Part shown: piece by piece, positions 47,230-56,722 of the stretch
Layout: every line of letters begins with the position of its first letter
How positions within the stretch are numbered: position 1 is the stretch's first letter
Assembly: GCF_905397395.1 (NCBI RefSeq)
Contig: NZ_CAJPVH010000034.1
Coordinates: 1-60,735, forward strand
Origin: Cupriavidus campinensis
Lineage (GTDB): Bacteria > Pseudomonadota > Gammaproteobacteria > Burkholderiales > Burkholderiaceae
Direction: 5' to 3'
Length of the DNA: 60,735 bases
Translations under genes and position numbers: made by a program
Notes under the pieces: generated by a model
What the model saw: the letters and a program-made list of their open reading frames with translations, nothing else
The model's database searches: none
What the model was told of the DNA's origin: nothing

Positions 47230-47922
47230 TTACTTCACCATCTGCACCGACCCATTGACCGACACGGTCACATGGGCCTTGCCGCCTTCCATCGGGATCG
47301 GCGCGCCGGCATCGGCGGACATCGCCTTGGCGGCATACATGCGCGGCGTCGGCGGCACCACGCCGCCGCTGTCGTTCATCGACACTTCTCGAATCGTATA
47401 ACCGCTATAACCGAACAGCTTGGTGCTGACCTGGGCTTTGTCGCGGAATGCCGACACGGCTTGCTCGGCCAGCTTGGCCTCGGTGGCCTGGCGTGCCTCG
47501 CGCGAGAGCGAGAAGGCAACGTTCTGCACCTGCATCTGGTTGGCCAGTTCTCCGGCCAGCTTCGACACCGCCGCGAAATCCTTCGACTTCAGGATCACTT
47601 CCGAGCGCCCGCGCCACGTGCTGATGCGGCCGTTGCGGTCCGTGCTCGGATGGATGGTGAAGCCGCCCGACTGGGCCTCCACGCCCGAAGTGCGCTTGGC
47701 CTGCGCCAGCACGGCCTGCGTGCGCGCCGACAGCGCCGACGAGATGGCCGACGGCTCGGCGCCTTCCTGTTCCGCGGCCAGCGTCAGTTGCACCACGTCG
47801 GTGGGTACCTCGGTGACCGCCTCGGCGGACAGCGACAGCACGCCGGCGGGCGGCGGCAGGGTCTGGGCCGATGCCACGGCAGCCGTGGTAGTCAGCAGAG
47901 AGGCCGCAAGCAGATGCTTCAT
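47230..47922 (-). CDS. Periplasmic SIMPL (DUF541) domain protein
   Basis: This 230-residue protein has a signal peptide (MKHLLAASLLTTTAAVASAQ). The mature part is a SIMPL domain: GVLSLSAEAVTEVPTDVVQLTLAAEQEG, then a GFTIHPSTDRNGRISTWRGRSEVIL stretch and a C-terminal HVTVSVNGSVQMVK. SIMPL proteins form periplasmic or outer-surface assemblies and are linked to stress tolerance; no specific activity is known. It is a single gene on the minus strand. Confidence 0.9.
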   Translation of the reverse strand: MKHLLAASLLTTTAAVASAQTLPPPAGVLSLSAEAVTEVPTDVVQLTLAAEQEGAEPSAISSALSARTQAVLAQAKRTSGVEAQSGGFTIHPSTDRNGRISTWRGRSEVILKSKDFAAVSKLAGELANQMQVQNVAFSLSREARQATEAKLAEQAVSAFRDKAQVSTKLFGYSGYTIREVSMNDSGGVVPPTPRMYAAKAMSADAGAPIPMEGGKAHVTVSVNGSVQMVK

Positions 47923-48041
47923 GTTTTGTTCTCCCGATCAAAGTGATGGCTTTCAGACGCCTTTCCGTGCACTTCGTTCCGCGCGCGCTTCCCATGACTG
48001 TATCCGGGTGTTTCGCCGTGTAATACGGGGGGGCAGGGCAG

Positions 48042-48854
48042 TCAGAACGTCTGCCACGCCTTCCAGAGCATGTACGAGGCCAGGCAGGCCAGCAGCGCGG
48101 CGAACACGCGCCGCAGCGCGTTCACGTCCATGCTGTGGGCCGCCCGGGCGCCCAGCGGCGCGGTCAGCACGCTGGTGATGGCGATGATGCCCAGCGCCGG
48201 CAGGTACACATAGCCGAGCGAGCCCGCCGGCAGCCCGCCCACATTCCAGCCGCCCCAGACGTAGCCGACCACGCTGGCGAGCGCAATCGGAAAGCCGAGC
48301 GCGGCCGAGGTGGCCACGGCGTTGTGGATCGGCACGTTGCACCAGGTCATGAACGGCACGGAGATGAAGCCGCCGCCGGCGCCGACCAGGCTCGAGATCA
48401 GGCCGATGACCGAGCCCACGCCGACCATGCCCGGCGTGCCCGGGAGCCGGCGCGCGGCGGGTGGCCGGCGGCTGCGCAGCATCTGGAGCGCCGAGAAGCC
48501 CACGAAGACCGCGAACAGCAGCGACAGCCAGCCGGTCTTGAGCACGCTGAAGATCTTGCCGCCGCCGATCAGGCCACCCAGCAGGATGCCCGGCGCCAGC
48601 GCCAGCACAATGCCCCAGCGCACCGCGCCGCGCTTGTGGTGGGCGCGCACGGACGAGAGCGAGGTGAACAGGATGGTCGCCATCGACGTGGCGATGGCCA
48701 TGTGGACGATGTGGCTGTCGGAGACCTGCATGGCCGTGTAGAACAGCGTCAGGAACGGCACCATCAGCATGCCGCCGCCCACGCCGAGCAGCCCGGCGCA
48801 GAAGCCGGTGAAGGCGCCGAGGATCAGCAGCCCGGGAATCAGGACAGGACTCAT
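48042..48854 (-). CDS. TauE/SafE-family membrane transporter (second copy)
   Basis: This 270-residue protein has about eight hydrophobic segments. It shows the duplicated family pattern GFCAGLLGVGGGMLMVPFLTLFY at the N terminus and SLVGAGGGFISVPFMTWCNVP in the second half. It differs clearly from the cys-operon copy at 16314-17087. The substrate, probably a sulfite or organosulfonate species or another anion, is unknown. The EVE-domain gene lies 10 bp upstream on the same strand. Confidence 0.9.
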   Translation of the reverse strand: MSPVLIPGLLILGAFTGFCAGLLGVGGGMLMVPFLTLFYTAMQVSDSHIVHMAIATSMATILFTSLSSVRAHHKRGAVRWGIVLALAPGILLGGLIGGGKIFSVLKTGWLSLLFAVFVGFSALQMLRSRRPPAARRLPGTPGMVGVGSVIGLISSLVGAGGGFISVPFMTWCNVPIHNAVATSAALGFPIALASVVGYVWGGWNVGGLPAGSLGYVYLPALGIIAITSVLTAPLGARAAHSMDVNALRRVFAALLACLASYMLWKAWQTF

Positions 48855-48864
48855 GGCAGGTCCG

Positions 48865-49356
<492 letters not shown>

Positions 49357-49378
49357 GGTACCAGTGTCCGTCGGTCAA

Positions 49379-49413
49379 TAAAAAAAGGCGGTGGTTCTGA
49401 AAACCACCGCCTT
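49379..49413 (-). terminator. Rho-independent terminator of the 6S RNA gene
   Basis: On the minus strand AAGGCGGTGGTT and AACCACCGCCTT form a perfect 12-bp stem with a 5-nt loop, followed by TTTTATT. Confidence 0.92.
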
Positions 49414-49558
49414 CTGAGGGGTCCCCGCCTCGGCCGCTGGGTCGGCATCCTGAACCCAAGTGAGGTTCAGAGTGGCTGCGGAAGTCGTATTTTGGGTACA
49501 TCACCCACTCAGGGAGTCCAGGCGAACCCAGACTATGAATGCGGTGACGCGCTCGCCC
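49414..49558 (-). ncRNA. ssrS: 6S RNA
   Basis: The minus-strand sequence between zapA and the EVE gene shows the 6S RNA pattern. It has a GCCTGGACTCCCTGAG segment like the 5' arm of the central bulge, a CTGAACC...GGGTTCAG hairpin (49450-49470) like the conserved 3' hairpin of E. coli 6S, and a GCGGCCGAGGCGGGG segment that pairs back to the 5' arm. 6S RNA binds the housekeeping RNA polymerase and acts as a promoter decoy. The zapA-ssrS order is typical. Exact ends are estimated and may be off by 10-30 nt. Confidence 0.8.
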
Positions 49559-49636
49559 ACACGACATAATCCCGCACCATGCAATGCATATCGGTTCAAG
49601 GAGTTATGACCCTCACGAACCAGGCAGGGAAACTGT

Positions 49637-49697
49637 CAAACGTCTGACTTTATATTCACCTTATGCTGCGAGCAGCTGGGGTGATGTCAGACGTTTG
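49637..49697. repeat. 61-nt nested inverted repeat between 6S RNA and zapA
   Basis: CAAACGTCTGAC (49637-49648) is the exact reverse complement of GTCAGACGTTTG (49686-49697). Inside it TCACC faces GGTGA, and a GCTG...CAGC pair closes the tip, so the whole element could fold into one long hairpin with small bulges. It is not part of any gene I can support. It could be a structured leader, an RNase-processed site or a regulator-binding dyad. Confidence 0.7.
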
Positions 49698-49880
49698 CCG
49701 TTTCGAAACAGGATGGGATGAAAACGGCGGTCGGGCGCGATAACCTGACCTGTATGCTGCACCGGTAAGGCGTTTGTGCAGTCTGGCTACACTATACACC
49801 GCGTCGTCAGGCATACCAAGTTCGGCATGTTGCATCGTTACATTTTCAACACCGGACATCGGCCAGATCCGACATTGCGC

Positions 49881-49915
49881 CATCGGCTTCACATGCCTGT
49901 CATGTGCGGCCGATG
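49881..49915 (-). terminator. Strong hairpin just downstream of zapA
   Basis: CATCGGC and GCCGATG form a 7-bp outer stem. After a 2x2 internal loop, CACATG and CATGTG form a 6-bp inner stem around a 5-nt loop. It begins about 40 bp after the zapA stop on the minus strand and lacks a T-tract. It may be a terminator, an attenuator or an RNase protection structure. Confidence 0.5.
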
Positions 49916-49957
49916 CGGTGTGATTTCAAGTCCGGCCAGATTCGGCCGATGTCGATG

Positions 49958-50296
49958 TCAGCCCTGCGCGCGGGGGTCGGTGCCCACGTGCGCGTACTGC
50001 CGCAGTGCCTCGTCGGCGCGCTCGTTCAGCTCGCGGATGCGGGCCCGCACGGCGTCCACGGGAATCTGCCCGTCCTCTTCCTGCTTGCGGCGCATGGCCA
50101 GCAGGTCCGAGGCAATGCTGATGGCGGCCATCACGGCCACGCGCTCCACGCCCTTGGCGGAGACGTTGCCCTTGAGCTTGTTCATCTGGTTGTCCACCAG
50201 CGCCACGGCTTCCAGCAGCGCGGCTTCATTGTCCGGCGCGATGGCGAAGCGGTAGGGCTGCCCCGCGATGTTCACTTCGACTTGCTTGTTGCTCAT
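49958..50296 (-). CDS. zapA: Cell division protein ZapA
   Basis: This 112-residue protein matches ZapA: KQVEVNIAGQPYRFAIAPDNEAALLEAVALVDNQMNKLK at the N terminus, then GVERVAVMAAISIASDLL and a C-terminal coiled coil. ZapA crosslinks FtsZ filaments at the septum. Its start overlaps the stop of the coiled-coil gene upstream, so the two are translationally coupled. 6S RNA follows downstream. Confidence 0.93.
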   Translation of the reverse strand: MSNKQVEVNIAGQPYRFAIAPDNEAALLEAVALVDNQMNKLKGNVSAKGVERVAVMAAISIASDLLAMRRKQEEDGQIPVDAVRARIRELNERADEALRQYAHVGTDPRAQG

Positions 50297-50628
50297 GCGT
50301 GTTCTCCGGGGGCGGGGTGCGCGCCGCTGGCATCGGGGTCGGTGCCGGTGGCCGGGGCGCCTTCACCCAGCAAATCGAGCTGGCGCGCATCGCTGGCCGT
50401 GGGCAGCTTGTCCAGGATCGACTGGATGCGCAGCTGGGCTTCCTCGATCTTGATATTGAGCAGTTCGCGGTCGGCCGCCATGGCTTCGCGGTCCGTGCGC
50501 AACTGGCTCGCCTCGGCCCGCAGGCGGTCGATCTCCGCGCGCAGCCGCTGGTTTTCCGCCGCCAGGGTGTCTGCATGATGCAGCACGCGCCCGATCTTGG
50601 CGGCCAGTTGTTCGAGTTCGTTGAGCAT
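50293..50628 (-). CDS. ZapB-like coiled-coil protein upstream of zapA
   Basis: The ATG at 50628 gives 111 residues; the longer frame upstream looks non-coding. Residues 1-75 form a continuous coiled coil with regular leucines (LNELEQLAAKIGRVLHHADTLAAENQRLRAEIDRLRAE). A short disordered acidic tail follows. Similar short coiled-coil genes precede zapA in many beta- and gamma-proteobacteria and are annotated as ZapB-like or TIGR02449. The divisome role is inferred from context. Confidence 0.82.
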   Translation of the reverse strand: MLNELEQLAAKIGRVLHHADTLAAENQRLRAEIDRLRAEASQLRTDREAMAADRELLNIKIEEAQLRIQSILDKLPTASDARQLDLLGEGAPATGTDPDASGAHPAPGEHA

Positions 50629-50843
50629 AGTGCCTGTCTGTCCGATGGATTGTGGGTCAGGTTTCGGGATTCTAGCCGATGCCGGATCGGCCACGTTGTC
50701 AACGAGACGTTTCTGACTGCAGCGTCGCCAGGAAGTTGCATCGATCGTCACGCAACATGCGGGTAACCGGCCCCGGAGTGGACGGTTCCGCACCACGTCC
50801 GCCAGATTGACGGCCCCGGTGAAACTGCCTACACTCGCGCACG

Positions 50844-51078
50844 TTCCAGGTGCTCGCGACCCTGCCCACAGGGCCGCAGTTCAACGGGAAACAGGGAGTC
50901 CGGGGCGCGCCGCGCGCTGGGCCAACCTGTGCTGCCCCCGCAACGGTAAGCGACCGCGCACGCGCCATGCGCCGCGCAAGGGCCTGCCAGCATGCCACTG
51001 ATCCACCCCGCCATGTGACGGGGATCCACCGATCGGGAAGGCGGCCGGCCTGATGTCGTCAGCCCGGATACCGGCCTG
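50844..51078 (+). promoter_or_regulatory. Cobalamin riboswitch upstream of btuB
   Basis: The conserved B12-box elements are present in order: GGTGC near 50849, a GGGAAACAGGGA segment near 50887, the signature GCTGCCCCCGCAACGGTAAG near 50931-50950, GCCACTGATCC near 50993, GGGAAGGC near 51036 and GTCAGCCCGGATACC near 51058-51072. The 3' end is about 90 bp before the btuB start. Adenosylcobalamin binding to such elements lowers expression of uptake genes. Confidence 0.93.
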
Positions 51079-51171
51079 AACGCGGGCGCACCGCTCCACA
51101 CGGCGGCGCGCCACTTCGCCATATGGCCCGCGGGGGAACGGGCCCGGCCGTGCTTCCATCCATCCAGCAAC

Positions 51172-53118
51172 ATGCGTTCCTCGCTCCACAGGCCGACCGC
51201 CGCGACACAGCCGCCGGTCCGCCCACTCGTGCCCGCCATCCTGGCGGCCATCGCTGTTTTCTCGTCCGTTTCCCTGCCCGCCATGGTCCACGCGCAAACC
51301 GCGCCGGAGGCCAGCGGCGCCGCCCCCGGCCAGACGCTCGCCCCGGTCGTCGTCACCGCCTCGCGCACCGCGCAGGCCGTGACCGAGGCGCTGCCGCACA
51401 CCACGGTGGTCACCCAGGAAGACATCGTCAATGCCCAGGCGCCGGACCTGCGCTCGCTGCTGCGCGGCCAGGCGGGCGTGGAATTTGCCACCACGGGCGG
51501 CATGGGCGCCAACACCACGCTGTTCATGCGCGGCGCCAATTCCAACCAGGTGCTGATCCTGGTGGATGGCGTGCGCATTGCCGGCGCCAGCGGCGGCACC
51601 GCGCAGCTCGCCAATATCCTGCCGGACCAGATCGACCATATCGAGGTGGTGCGCGGCAACGTCTCGGCCCTGTATGGCTCCGACGCCATCGGCGGCGTGG
51701 TGCAGATCTTCACCAAGAGCGGCGCCGGCCAGGCCCCGGCGGCCAATGCTTCGGTGGAGTACGGCAGCAACAACACGCGCCAGGGCACCGTCGGCTATGG
51801 CGGGCAGGTGGGCGATACCTCGTTCAACGTCACCGGTTCGATCTTCAAGACCGACGGCTATTCGTCGATCGACGCCGCGGCATGGAATCGCGACAACCCC
51901 ACGCGCGCCCGGCAGGGCATCGGCCCGAACCCGGCCGACAACCCGTACGAGAACAAGAGCGTCTCCGGCCAGGTGAAGCACAAGTTCAGCCAGGACTGGG
52001 ACGCCGGCGTGGCCGCGTACTACGCCAACAGCCAGCTCTCGTACGACAGCGCCAGCGGCAAGCCGACCGACGACCTGCGCATGGATAGCGAGCTGTACAC
52101 GCTGTCCGCCTTCGTCAACGGCAGGCTGCTGCCCGACTGGCGCACCCATTTCAAGGTCGCCCAGAGCGAGGACCGCGCCGAAACCAGCAAGAACGGCCTG
52201 TTCGACAGCCTGTTCAGCACCCGTTCCCGCCAGTTCAACTGGCAGAACGAGTACGCGCTGACGCCTGACCACACGCTGCTGTTCGGCACCGACTACCTCC
52301 AGCAGGAACTGTCGTCCAGCGCCTACAACGCCCCCACGCGCAATGTGTTCTCGGTCTACGGCGGCTACGAAGGCAAGATCGGCCGCCACCAGCTGCAGCT
52401 GAACGCGCGCAACGACCATTATTCGGACTTCGGCAACCAGGGCAGCTTCTTCGCCGGCTATGGCTTCCACCTGACCCAGGCGGTCAAGCTGATCGCCAAC
52501 GTCAGCAACGCTTTCCGGGCGCCGACCTTCAACGAACTCTATTACCCGAACTTCGGCCAGCCGAACCTCCAGCCCGAGCGCGCCAAGTCGGCCGAACTGG
52601 GCGTGCAGGTGGAAACCGCCGCCACCGGGCTGCTGCGCGTGACCGCGTTCGAGACCCGCTACAACGACCTGATCGTCTCCACGCAGCAGGCCAGCGGGTT
52701 GTTCCTGGCGCAGAACGTCAACAAGGCCAAGGTGCAGGGGGTGGAGGCGTCCTGGCGCGCCAACCTGCTCGGCACGGATGTCGGCGCCAGCGTGACCTTC
52801 CAGAATCCGGTCGATGAAACCAACGGCACCCAGCTGCTGCGTCGCGCGCGCCGCCATGCGTCGGTCGATGTCGGCCGGAATTTCGGCGATTTCCGATTCG
52901 GGGGCGAGTGGCTGGTGTCGTCGTCGCGGATGGACAATGGCTCGCGCCGGCTGGGCGGATACGGTATCTTGAACCTCACCGCCCGCTACAACATCGACAA
53001 GCAATGGTTCGTCGCCGCCCGCGTGGAAAACCTGTTCGACAAGAACTACCAGCTCGCCTATCCGTACGCCACGCAGGGCCGGGCGGGGTTCGTCACGCTG
53101 GGATGGCGCCAGAAATGA
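51172..53118 (+). CDS. btuB: TonB-dependent vitamin B12 receptor
   Basis: This 648-residue outer-membrane protein has a signal peptide cleaved near Ala41 and a TonB-box-like LAPVVVTAS near residues 56-64. The plug domain follows (LPHTTVVTQEDI, LLRGQAGVEF, RGANSNQVLILVDGVRI, GSDAIGGVVQIFTKSG), and then a 22-strand barrel region. The riboswitch immediately upstream identifies cobalamin as substrate. The C terminus ends in WRQK without the usual terminal aromatic residue. btuC follows after 36 bp. Confidence 0.95.
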   Translation: MRSSLHRPTAATQPPVRPLVPAILAAIAVFSSVSLPAMVHAQTAPEASGAAPGQTLAPVVVTASRTAQAVTEALPHTTVVTQEDIVNAQAPDLRSLLRGQAGVEFATTGGMGANTTLFMRGANSNQVLILVDGVRIAGASGGTAQLANILPDQIDHIEVVRGNVSALYGSDAIGGVVQIFTKSGAGQAPAANASVEYGSNNTRQGTVGYGGQVGDTSFNVTGSIFKTDGYSSIDAAAWNRDNPTRARQGIGPNPADNPYENKSVSGQVKHKFSQDWDAGVAAYYANSQLSYDSASGKPTDDLRMDSELYTLSAFVNGRLLPDWRTHFKVAQSEDRAETSKNGLFDSLFSTRSRQFNWQNEYALTPDHTLLFGTDYLQQELSSSAYNAPTRNVFSVYGGYEGKIGRHQLQLNARNDHYSDFGNQGSFFAGYGFHLTQAVKLIANVSNAFRAPTFNELYYPNFGQPNLQPERAKSAELGVQVETAATGLLRVTAFETRYNDLIVSTQQASGLFLAQNVNKAKVQGVEASWRANLLGTDVGASVTFQNPVDETNGTQLLRRARRHASVDVGRNFGDFRFGGEWLVSSSRMDNGSRRLGGYGILNLTARYNIDKQWFVAARVENLFDKNYQLAYPYATQGRAGFVTLGWRQK

Positions 53119-53154
53119 GGCCCGGCAAGGCGCCGCGCGGGGACGGTGCCCGCC

Positions 53155-54162
53155 ATGGCTGAGGCGCGCCGCGCGCTGGCCGTCTGGCTGGTCCTCGCCC
53201 TGGCGGGGCTGGCCGTGTTCGGGCTGTCGCTGGCGCTGGGCAGCGTGTCGCTCGATGCCGCGCAGCTCTGGCAGGCCCTGAGCGCCACCGATGCCGGCAT
53301 GGCCGGCGCCATTGTCAGGGAATTACGACTCCCCCGCGCCGTCGCCGCGTTCGCGTGCGGTGGCCTGCTGGCGCTCTCCGGCGCGCTGATGCAGGTGCTG
53401 CTGCGCAACCCGCTGGCCGAGCCCTATGTACTAGGCGTCTCGGGCGGCGCCGCCACCGGCGCGTTGCTGGCGATGCTGCTGATGCTGCCGCTGTGGACCG
53501 TGCAGGCGGGCGCCGCCGGCGGGGCGCTGCTGTCGATGGTGCTGGTGGCCTCGCTGGCGCGCCGGGACCTGCTCCACCCGCGCGTGCAGGGCGGCCACCA
53601 CGAGGCGGGCGCCCGCCTGCTGCTGACCGGCGTGATCCTGGCCGCCGGCTGGGGCGCGCTGATCACGCTGATCCTGGCCATCGCGCCGGAGTCGCGGCTG
53701 CGCGGCATGCTGTTCTGGCTGACCGGCGACCTCGGCGGCACCGCCAGCTACGGCGCCGCGCTGGCCACGCTGGCCGTGGCGCTGGCGCTGGCCATGCCGA
53801 TGGCGCGCTCGCTCAACGTGATGCTGCTCGGCGAGACCGTGGCGCAATCGCTGGGCGTGCAGGTGGGCCGGGTGCGGCTGGCCACGTTCCTGATCGCCTC
53901 GTTCGCCATTGCGGCGGCGATCACCACCGCCGGGTCGATCGGCTTTGTCGGCCTGGTTGTACCGCACATGGTGCGGCTGGCCTGGGGCAACGACCAGCGG
54001 CTGCTGCTGCCGGCGTCGGTGCTGCTGGGCGGCACATTGCTGATGGCGGCGGATCTGATCGCCCGTACCGTGATCGCCCCGACCCAACTGCCGGTGGGTG
54101 TGATTACCGCGCTGCTCGGCGTGCCGACCTTCCTCTACCTGCTGCTGCGGAGGCCGCGATGA
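53155..54162 (+). CDS. btuC: Cobalamin ABC transporter permease (FecCD family)
   Basis: The ATG at 53155 gives 335 residues; a GTG at 53146 would add three. The FecCD pattern is complete: RELRLPRAVAAFACGGLLALSGALMQVLLRNPLAEPYVLGVSGGA, then ASFAIAAAITTAGSIGFVGLVVPHMVRL, and ITALLGVPTFLYLLL. About ten membrane helices are predicted. It forms the inner-membrane channel with BtuD and receives B12 from BtuF. The stop overlaps the next start. Confidence 0.94.
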   Translation: MAEARRALAVWLVLALAGLAVFGLSLALGSVSLDAAQLWQALSATDAGMAGAIVRELRLPRAVAAFACGGLLALSGALMQVLLRNPLAEPYVLGVSGGAATGALLAMLLMLPLWTVQAGAAGGALLSMVLVASLARRDLLHPRVQGGHHEAGARLLLTGVILAAGWGALITLILAIAPESRLRGMLFWLTGDLGGTASYGAALATLAVALALAMPMARSLNVMLLGETVAQSLGVQVGRVRLATFLIASFAIAAAITTAGSIGFVGLVVPHMVRLAWGNDQRLLLPASVLLGGTLLMAADLIARTVIAPTQLPVGVITALLGVPTFLYLLLRRPR

Positions 54163-54974
54163 ACCACTGGTCTACGCCGCTTGCGCCCTGTCCCAGCCTG
54201 CACCTGCGCGACGTCGCCCTGCGCACCGGGTCGCGCGTGCTGGTGGAGCATCTGTCGATGGCCATCGCGCCGGGCGAGTTCTGGTGCGTGGTCGGCCCGA
54301 ATGGCGTGGGCAAGTCCACGCTGATGGGCGTGCTCGCCGGCCTGCGCGCGCCCGATGGCGGCGAGGTCCGCATCGACGGCACCCCGGTCACCCGCGCCGC
54401 GCCGGCCGCGCTCGCGCGCCAGCGGGCCTACCTGCCGCAGGCCGTGCATGACACCTTCTCGATGGCCGTGCAGGACGCCGTGCGCGTGGGACGCCATCCG
54501 CACATGAGCGGCTGGGGCTGGGGCCAGGGCGATGACGACCGCGTGGTGCGCGACGTCATGACCGAACTCGACCTCGACGCCCTGACCACGCGCGACGTCC
54601 TCACGCTCTCCGGCGGCGAGCGCCAGCGCGTGTCGCTGGCTGCCGCCATGGCCCAGCAGGCGCCGCTGCTGCTGCTGGACGAACCGGTGGCTCACCTCGA
54701 CCTGCGCCACCAGATCCTCGTGCTGGAACTGCTGCGCCGCCTGACCACGGCGGGCCGCCACGCGGCCATCGTGATCCTGCACGATCTCAACCTGGCGCGC
54801 CGCTACGCCACGCATGCGCTGCTGATGTCCGAAGACGGCCAGGCGCTGCATGGCCCCGCGCCGGATGTCCTCACCCCCGCGCAGTGCTCCCGGGCGCTGC
54901 GCACCCCCATTGTCAGCGTCAGCGACGGCCTCTATACCGCGCTGATTCCGAATGGGACGACTGGAAATTCGTAA
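54159..54974 (+). CDS. btuD: Cobalamin ABC transporter ATP-binding protein
   Basis: The ATG at 54159 overlaps the btuC stop and gives 271 residues. Walker A is GPNGVGKS (46-53), the signature is LSGGERQ, Walker B is LLLLDEP and the switch histidine is in VILHDLN. These identify the ABC ATPase that powers B12 import through BtuC. The next gene starts on the base after its stop. Confidence 0.94.
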   Translation: MNHWSTPLAPCPSLHLRDVALRTGSRVLVEHLSMAIAPGEFWCVVGPNGVGKSTLMGVLAGLRAPDGGEVRIDGTPVTRAAPAALARQRAYLPQAVHDTFSMAVQDAVRVGRHPHMSGWGWGQGDDDRVVRDVMTELDLDALTTRDVLTLSGGERQRVSLAAAMAQQAPLLLLDEPVAHLDLRHQILVLELLRRLTTAGRHAAIVILHDLNLARRYATHALLMSEDGQALHGPAPDVLTPAQCSRALRTPIVSVSDGLYTALIPNGTTGNS

Positions 54975-55616
54975 ATGAGCGATATCGACAACAACACGCC
55001 GGACACCTCGGAAGACGATGGCCGTGACGCCCGCCACAAGGCCCGCATGGCGCGCAAGAAGGAGGTGGTGGATGCCAAGATCTCCGCCGCGCAGACCGAG
55101 CGCGGCGTGATCGTGATCACCACCGGCAACGGCAAGGGCAAGTCCAGCTCGGGTTTCGGCATGGTCGTGCGCGCGATGGGGCACGGCATGCGTACGGGCG
55201 TGGTCCAGTTCATCAAGGGCGCCATCCCGAGCGGCGAGGAGATGTTCCTCCAGCGTTTTTCGGAAGAATGTGAGTTCCACGTGATGGGCGAGGGCTACAC
55301 CTGGGAGACCCAGGACCGCGCACGCGACGTGGCCAAGGCCGAGGCCGCCTGGGACATCGCCCGGCGCATGCTGCGGGATCCCGCCATCGGGTTGGTCCTG
55401 TTCGACGAACTGAATATCGCGCTGAAGCTGCATTACCTCGACGTGGAGCAGGTCATCGCCGACCTGCGCGCCCGTCCGCCGATGCAGCACGTGGTCATCA
55501 CCGGCCGCGGCGCGCCGCCCGCGCTGGTCGAGGCCGCCGACACCGTGACCGAGATGACCCCGGTCAAGCACGCGTTCCAGCAGGGCATCAAGGCCCAGCG
55601 CGGCGTGGAAATGTAA
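54975..55616 (+). CDS. cobO: Cob(I)yrinic acid a,c-diamide adenosyltransferase
   Basis: This 213-residue enzyme adds the adenosyl ligand to corrinoids. It has the P-loop GNGKGKSS (51-58), VVQFIKGAIPSGEE, LVLFDELNIALKLHYLDVEQVI and HVVITGRGAPPALVEAADTVTEM, all typical of CobO/BtuR. The N-terminal 40 residues are charged and probably disordered. It starts directly after btuD. Confidence 0.95.
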   Translation: MSDIDNNTPDTSEDDGRDARHKARMARKKEVVDAKISAAQTERGVIVITTGNGKGKSSSGFGMVVRAMGHGMRTGVVQFIKGAIPSGEEMFLQRFSEECEFHVMGEGYTWETQDRARDVAKAEAAWDIARRMLRDPAIGLVLFDELNIALKLHYLDVEQVIADLRARPPMQHVVITGRGAPPALVEAADTVTEMTPVKHAFQQGIKAQRGVEM

Positions 55617-55635
55617 AGACACTGCGGAAATATCG

Positions 55636-56700
55636 ATGTCCACCTTCACCGACACCCCCCTGCAACGCCCCCCGATCGCCCCGCTCGATGACTCGCTGCG
55701 CGCCGCGCTCCAGGCCGCCATCGACGACAAGACCAAGCCGCCCGGCTCGCTGGGCCGGCTGGAGTCGCTGGCGATGCAGATCGGCCTGATCCGGGGCGAG
55801 ACCCAGCCGGTGCTGACCCGCCCGACCATCATCGTGTTTGCCGGCGACCATGGCGTGGCCGATGCCGGCGTGAGCGCCTTCCCGCCTGAAGTCACGGCCC
55901 AGATGGTGCTGAACTTCCTCGGCGGCGGCGCGGCGATCAACGTCTTCACGCGCCAGCACGGCATGGTGCTGGAAGTGGTGGATGCCGGCGTGCGCGCGCC
56001 GCTGCCGGCCGCGCCGGGGCTGGTCAACTGCCGTGTGGCCGATGGCACGCGCAATTTCGTCGAGGAAGCCGCGATGACGCCGGCGCAGGCGGGCGCGGCC
56101 ATCCAGGCCGGCATGGCGCGCGTGCTGCGCCATGCGGAGCAGGGCACCAATGTGATCGGCTTCGGCGAGATGGGGATCGCCAACACCTCCGCCGCCGCCT
56201 GCCTGATGAGCCGGCTGACCGGCCTGCCGCTGGCCGACTGCGCCGGGCGCGGCACCGGGCTGGACGAGGCCGGCGTGGCCCGCAAGCGCGAGATCCTCGA
56301 GCGCGCGCTGGCCCGCCATGCCGAAGTCACCGCGCCGCTGGACGTGCTGGCCACCTTCGGCGGCTACGAGATCGCGGCGATGACGGGCGCCTACCTGGCT
56401 GCCGCCGCCTGCCGCATGGTGATTCTGGTCGATGGCTTCATCGCCTCCGCCGCGCTGCTGGTGGCGGCGCGGATCGACCCGACCGTGCTCCAGTACTGCG
56501 TGTTCTCGCATTGTTCCGATGAGCGCGGCCACAAGGCCCTGCTGGCCGAATTCGGCGCCGAGCCGCTGCTGGCCCTGAACCTGCGCCTGGGCGAAGGCAC
56601 CGGCGCGGCGCTGGCATGGCCGCTGGTGGCTTCGGCGGCGGCGTTTCTCAAGGAAATGGCGACGTTCAGCGGTGCCGGCGTGAGCCCCGGCGCGGCCTGA
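55636..56700 (+). CDS. cobT: Nicotinate-nucleotide--dimethylbenzimidazole phosphoribosyltransferase
   Basis: This 354-residue enzyme makes alpha-ribazole phosphate, the lower-ligand nucleotide of cobalamin. It shows DDKTKPPGSLGRLE, IVFAGDHGVADAGVSAFPPEVTAQMVLNFL, GFGEMGIANTSAAA and the catalytic-glutamate loop LRLGEGTGAALAWPLV. Length and motifs are normal for CobT. It is 19 bp downstream of cobO. Confidence 0.96.
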   Translation: MSTFTDTPLQRPPIAPLDDSLRAALQAAIDDKTKPPGSLGRLESLAMQIGLIRGETQPVLTRPTIIVFAGDHGVADAGVSAFPPEVTAQMVLNFLGGGAAINVFTRQHGMVLEVVDAGVRAPLPAAPGLVNCRVADGTRNFVEEAAMTPAQAGAAIQAGMARVLRHAEQGTNVIGFGEMGIANTSAAACLMSRLTGLPLADCAGRGTGLDEAGVARKREILERALARHAEVTAPLDVLATFGGYEIAAMTGAYLAAAACRMVILVDGFIASAALLVAARIDPTVLQYCVFSHCSDERGHKALLAEFGAEPLLALNLRLGEGTGAALAWPLVASAAAFLKEMATFSGAGVSPGAA

Positions 56701-56722
56701 TCGGACCCCGGAAAACCCGACC

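Noticed and set aside
49656..49892. A 78-codon minus-strand frame between zapA and 6S RNA
   Set aside because: It overlaps both hairpins in the gap, lacks a ribosome-binding site and shows no protein family pattern.
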